From: CAMQRS01 sp964370645
Lineage (GTDB): Bacteria > Bacillota_I > Bacilli_A > Erysipelotrichales > Erysipelotrichaceae
Length of the DNA stretch: 26,718 nt
Assembly (NCBI GenBank): GCA_964370645.1
Contig: CAYJJS010000024.1
Location: 1 to 26,718, forward strand
Direction: 5' to 3'
The notes beneath the pieces were generated by a model. That model did no database searches. It worked only from the letters and a program-made list of their open reading frames with translations, and was not told the origin of the DNA. A program made the translations under genes and the position numbers. Positions 23,628 through 26,718 of this stretch are shown piece by piece (within the stretch, counting starts at the first letter, position 1; each line of letters opens with the position of its first letter).

Positions 23628-24584
23628 TTAAAATGCCAATACTAGCATTAATACAATGTGGATTGCTAAAACAAGTATTGCCATTGGCAATTGTGTTTTA
23701 ATGACTGTCCACTTATTACGTGTTTCTAACACGGCTGCTGGGACAACATTGAAGTTTGCTGCCATTGGTGTAAGTAAAGTACCACAAAATCCTGCCGTTA
23801 AACCTAGTGCACCAACAACTGCTGGATCTCCTCCTTGCATAATTACAAAAGGAACTCCAATCCCAGCTGTAATTACGGAAAAAGCAGCAAATCCATTCCC
23901 CATAATCATGGTGAATAAAGCCATCCCTACACAATATATTACCACACCAATAAGGATATTTCCATCAGGTACAATCGTAGAAATAATTTCCGAAATTACA
24001 TTCCCCACACCAGCTTGAGAAAACAAGGTTCCTAAAGCTCCTAATAATTGTGGAAGTAAACTTGTTGCTCCAACACTCATTAACAGTTTACTTGAATCTG
24101 CTCTTGTTTCTGAAACTTTTGGTTTACATAAAACAACTGCCACAAGTAAAGCGATTAAACAAGCAACTCCAACCATTACAGCTCCATCCAGTGCACGAGT
24201 AATCTCTACACCATCTTCACTAATTGTATACTTCACAAAGGATAATAAGAAGGCTAATAATCCAATTAATACGGCAGGAATGAAAATAAAACTACCGATT
24301 TTTTTGTTATTTTCGCTACGCTCTTTTTCACTTACTTCATTAAATTTACCCATTTGCACTTGTTTCGTAATGGTTAATGTACCCATAACTAACAATAATG
24401 CACCAATAACACTTGATGGTATATGTTTACCACCAATATAAATGACACCTAAAATTGCCCAAAACAAAAATGTACCAATTTTTGCTTTATCATTTTTAAG
24501 TGCACGAATTGCACAATCTAAACTTACCAAACCACACAGAGTATAAATTATTTCAGGTGCGATATAAGTTAAAAAATCACCCAT
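23628..24584 (-). CDS. DUF979 membrane protein, putative 5-oxoproline transporter subunit
   Basis: A 318-aa polytopic protein with about 8-9 predicted helices. Motifs include the N-terminal YIAPEIIYTLCGL, a central basic break (KQVQMGKFNEVSEKERSENNKK) and the conserved GNGFAAFSVITAGIGVPFV and GGDPAVVGALGLTAGFCGTL stretches near the C-terminus. The fold resembles small-solute permeases with re-entrant glycine-rich loops. Its ATG at 24584 overlaps the stop codon of DUF969 by one base, so the two proteins are made together and probably form one transporter. The Pcp neighbour suggests 5-oxoproline as substrate; this rests on gene context, not on direct evidence. Confidence 0.85.
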   Translation of the reverse strand: MGDFLTYIAPEIIYTLCGLVSLDCAIRALKNDKAKIGTFLFWAILGVIYIGGKHIPSSVIGALLLVMGTLTITKQVQMGKFNEVSEKERSENNKKIGSFIFIPAVLIGLLAFLLSFVKYTISEDGVEITRALDGAVMVGVACLIALLVAVVLCKPKVSETRADSSKLLMSVGATSLLPQLLGALGTLFSQAGVGNVISEIISTIVPDGNILIGVVIYCVGMALFTMIMGNGFAAFSVITAGIGVPFVIMQGGDPAVVGALGLTAGFCGTLLTPMAANFNVVPAAVLETRNKWTVIKTQLPMAILVLAIHIVLMLVLAF

Positions 24585-25255
24585 TATTTTTTACCTCCTT
24601 TGATTTTTAAATCCAACATAAATACTTGGACCATTGTTAATAGTACAACAATTACTGCAACTGGTATAGCAGCAGTTGCAATCGATTGTAAGCTCACTTC
24701 ATAACCAAGTGTAGCTAATGTACCTTGAATTAAAACGACTCCACTAGCTGCTGGAAAACAGTTTTGTGCGAAGAAATTTCCAAAGTTTTCTACTGCAGCA
24801 CTATTTCCACGTACTGCTTCATCTTCTGCATCACTTAGTTCTGCATGTTTACTAGCTTGTCCAGCCCCCTGCGCCATTGGTAAAATTAATGGACGTACAA
24901 ATTGAACATGCCCACCAATACGCACATTAAAAGCAGCTGCAAGTGAACGAATTACCATGTAAATAGATAATACCTTTCCAGCTGATGCATTTTTAATATT
25001 TCCAATTAAAACAGCAGCTCTCTCTTTTAAACCGTATCTTTCGATAATTGCAATTACCGGAAACATAATTAAGAAAATCGACATTAATCGATTATTTACA
25101 AACGATTCACCTAAAATGCTTAGAATTTCGATAAAATCAATGCCTGCAACTAAACCCGTTACAATTCCAGATATTAATACAACTGCCAAAACATCGATTT
25201 TAAGAATAAAACCAACAACAATAATAAATACCCCAATAAGTGTAATATATTCCAT
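24584..25255 (-). CDS. DUF969 membrane protein, putative 5-oxoproline transporter subunit
   Basis: A 223-aa polytopic protein with about six predicted helices. It opens MEYITLIGVFIIVVGFILKI and contains the conserved MSIFLIMFPVIAIIERYGLKERA region and the RIGGHVQFVRPLILPMAQGA motif, followed by the acidic DAEDEAVRGNSAAVENFGNF loop. It is the first gene of the operon, with an ideal AGGAGG 8 nt before ATG 25255, and its stop overlaps the start of DUF979. Promoter and a perfect 19-bp palindrome lie just upstream, so the operon is probably repressed unless an inducer such as pyroglutamate is present. The transport role is inferred from context. Confidence 0.85.
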   Translation of the reverse strand: MEYITLIGVFIIVVGFILKIDVLAVVLISGIVTGLVAGIDFIEILSILGESFVNNRLMSIFLIMFPVIAIIERYGLKERAAVLIGNIKNASAGKVLSIYMVIRSLAAAFNVRIGGHVQFVRPLILPMAQGAGQASKHAELSDAEDEAVRGNSAAVENFGNFFAQNCFPAASGVVLIQGTLATLGYEVSLQSIATAAIPVAVIVVLLTMVQVFMLDLKIKGGKK

Positions 25256-25274
25256 ATTCTCCTCCTAAATTAAT

Positions 25275-25293
25275 TAGTTTGAATTTCAAACTA
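25275..25293. promoter_or_regulatory. Perfect 19-bp palindromic operator candidate
   Basis: TAGTTTGAATTTCAAACTA: two 9-bp arms that are exact reverse complements around one base. It spans about +2 to +20 relative to the predicted start of the DUF969-DUF979-pcp transcript, the classical place for a repressor. No regulator gene is next to it. Confidence 0.65.
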
Positions 25294-25301
25294 TCTTGAA
25301 T

Positions 25302-25330
25302 ATCATAAGGGGATAGAGTGATTATGTCAA
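25302..25330 (-). promoter_or_regulatory. Promoter of the DUF969-DUF979-pcp operon
   Basis: Minus-strand perfect -35 TTGACA (25325-25330), 17-bp spacer, -10 TATGAT (25302-25307). Confidence 0.8.
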
Positions 25331-25365
25331 CCTAATAAAACATATAATAGCAAATTTATATACAG

Positions 25366-25388
25366 AAAAAGAGTGCATTATGCACTCT
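25366..25388 (-). terminator. Terminator of the InlB-repeat surface protein gene
   Basis: Stem AGAGTGCA/TGCACTCT with a 3-nt loop and a U-tract on the minus strand, about 10 bp after the stop codon at 25398. Confidence 0.85.
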
Positions 25389-25397
25389 TAACTAAAT

Positions 25398-26718
25398 CTA
25401 ATTTTTTTGTTTTCTTAACAATATAATCGCTAAACCAGATAAGATTAGTAAACTAAACAAAGATAAAGTATTTGTATAATCCCCTGTTCCTGGCGCTAAA
25501 GATTGTTTTTTGTAGTTTGCATACAAGGTTACATCTTGTGCAGGCATTGGCGTATTGAAGTCATACTTCATCGTAAGCTCTGCATCAATATACCATCCTT
25601 CAAAAGTATATCCTGCTTTTGTTGGTGCTGTTGGCATCATAACTAAATCTTTGTATGCTACCTTTTGATCGGCTACACTACTTCCACCATTCTCTTCAAA
25701 GTATACATCATAAATTGTATTTGACCACGTTGCAGTCAATGTATTTGTTTCTGCATCGTATTCATATCCTTCAAATGTATATCCTTCTTTACTTGGTGTA
25801 GGTATTGTGTGATCTTCTTGTGCTGGATATGTATTTGGTTCACTTCCATTCGTATTATCTACAGTAATATCTGTTCCATAATCTACTGTAAATGAATCTT
25901 CTGGTAATTCTCCTTCTACTTTTTCTCCAACACTTGGATATGTTATAGTCACTCGAATAATTGGGTGTCTATATTCATATACCATAATTTCTGGTGTATA
26001 CAACAACGTTGCAGGTGGAATTTCATCCCATGCTCCATCTTCATATCCAACATCTGGTGTTCCCCCAAGTGGTGTCATTACTAATGGTGCACTTGCATCT
26101 GCCGCATTAGAGTAGTTACCTGCTGCATCTTTAAAGGTAATCACTTCTTCAATATCTGCATTAGAACGAATAATCCATTGTCCATTGTAGATTTTGTAGA
26201 TTACTTTTGTTTGATACTTATCTGGTACATTATCTCCTGGTGTTTCAGGATCTGTATCTTCATTTGGATCCACTAATACATCGTATTCCCAAATTGCGTA
26301 TAAAGTCACTTCTCCACCATTTTCTGTAGTTAAGTTCATTACCGATTGCGCATCTGTGTATATTACTTCTCCAGTTGGATCGGCTGACCATCCCATGAAC
26401 ATATGGTCTGTGTTTGTGAATGTATTTGTATCTAAGTTTTCCGCTGTATCATATACCATTTCTTGATTTGGCATATTTCCTTCACCTGTATTTGCATCAA
26501 ATACTACTTCGTATGTATTTGCTACATACGTGTATGTGAATGTCACTTCATCTTCTGTGTACATTAGGCTTCCTGTTGGTGTTGTACTTGTCCATCTTCC
26601 ACTATCGTATCCAGTGTTACCAGTACTTGTTGGTGTTGTGTATGTTGCACTTGCATCTGCATTATTAGATGGGTTTCCATCTTTTTCAAATGTCACAACT
26701 TCACTTACACTAAGCTCT
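25398..26718 (-). CDS. Cell-wall surface protein with InlB-type repeats (5' end outside window)
   Basis: The frame is open to the right edge, so these 440 codons are only the C-terminus; the GTG at 26696 is not a real start. Two Listeria-Bacteroides (InlB B, Flg_new) repeats are clear: YEVVFDANTGEGNMPNQEMV...GWSADPTG...TLYAIW and YDVYFEENGGSSVADQKVAY...GYTFEGWYIDAEL...TLYANY. Two copies of another module (VTFEKDGNPSNNADASA...GYDSGRWTSTTPTGSLMYT and ITFKDAAGNYSNAADASA...GYEDGAWDEIPPATLLYT) alternate with them. The protein ends SLAPGTGDYTNTLSLFSLLI with a hydrophobic helix and RKQKN, a sortase-like sorting signal with LAPGTG instead of LPXTG. Likely wall-anchored adhesin; ligand unknown. Confidence 0.85.
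   Translation of the reverse strand, partial: ELSVSEVVTFEKDGNPSNNADASATYTTPTSTGNTGYDSGRWTSTTPTGSLMYTEDEVTFTYTYVANTYEVVFDANTGEGNMPNQEMVYDTAENLDTNTFTNTDHMFMGWSADPTGEVIYTDAQSVMNLTTENGGEVTLYAIWEYDVLVDPNEDTDPETPGDNVPDKYQTKVIYKIYNGQWIIRSNADIEEVITFKDAAGNYSNAADASAPLVMTPLGGTPDVGYEDGAWDEIPPATLLYTPEIMVYEYRHPIIRVTITYPSVGEKVEGELPEDSFTVDYGTDITVDNTNGSEPNTYPAQEDHTIPTPSKEGYTFEGYEYDAETNTLTATWSNTIYDVYFEENGGSSVADQKVAYKDLVMMPTAPTKAGYTFEGWYIDAELTMKYDFNTPMPAQDVTLYANYKKQSLAPGTGDYTNTLSLFSLLILSGLAIILLRKQKN

Overview
The window is AT-rich DNA with strong GGAGG-type ribosome binding sites, sigma-70-like promoters, lipobox and cell-wall-anchored surface proteins, a LytTR regulator and a PyrR-type RNA element. It therefore comes from a low-GC Gram-positive bacterium (Bacillota). 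The gene repertoire (large SdrD-B, InlB-repeat and VWA surface proteins, DUF969/DUF979/Pcp, GH43) suits a host-associated, gut- or mouth-type member such as an Erysipelotrichia relative, but the exact lineage cannot be fixed from sequence reading alone.

Layout. (1) 1-4679, minus: N-terminal 1,559 residues of a giant secreted adhesin whose C-terminus lies outside the window. (2) 4958-6298, minus: an SLC1/DAACS-type symporter preceded by a complete-looking PyrR-type transcription attenuator. (3) 6499-9269, minus: a probable operon of a GH43 beta-xylosidase, an HD-domain hydrolase, a 55-aa membrane protein and a DUF6176 protein. (4) 9372-10622, minus: a nitroreductase and a flavin-binding/2[4Fe-4S] fusion protein. 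(5) 10732-16712, minus: two 797-aa VWA surface proteins flanking a BioB-like radical SAM enzyme. The last 520 bp of the two VWA genes, including their terminators, are identical, which points to recent gene conversion. (6) 17070-21441, plus: a lipoprotein, an ABC ATPase and a large permease that looks like two ABC-2 halves fused in tandem. (7) 21453-22961: a GNAT acetyltransferase, and divergently a LytTR regulator with its DUF3021 membrane partner. (8) 22977-25255, minus: DUF969-DUF979-Pcp, a probable pyroglutamate (5-oxoproline) uptake and release operon with a 19-bp palindromic operator candidate. (9) 25398-26718, minus: C-terminus of another large cell-wall protein with InlB-type repeats and a sortase-like tail; its N-terminus is outside the window.

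No phage, transposase, CRISPR, rRNA or tRNA was recognised. Four large surface-protein genes in one window make this a surface-display neighbourhood interleaved with small metabolic and transport operons. The most notable signals are the PyrR-like attenuator in front of an SLC1 transporter with an unusual substrate site, the 520-bp gene-conversion tract, the radical SAM enzyme that lacks biotin-synthase ligands, and several clean palindromes at promoters.
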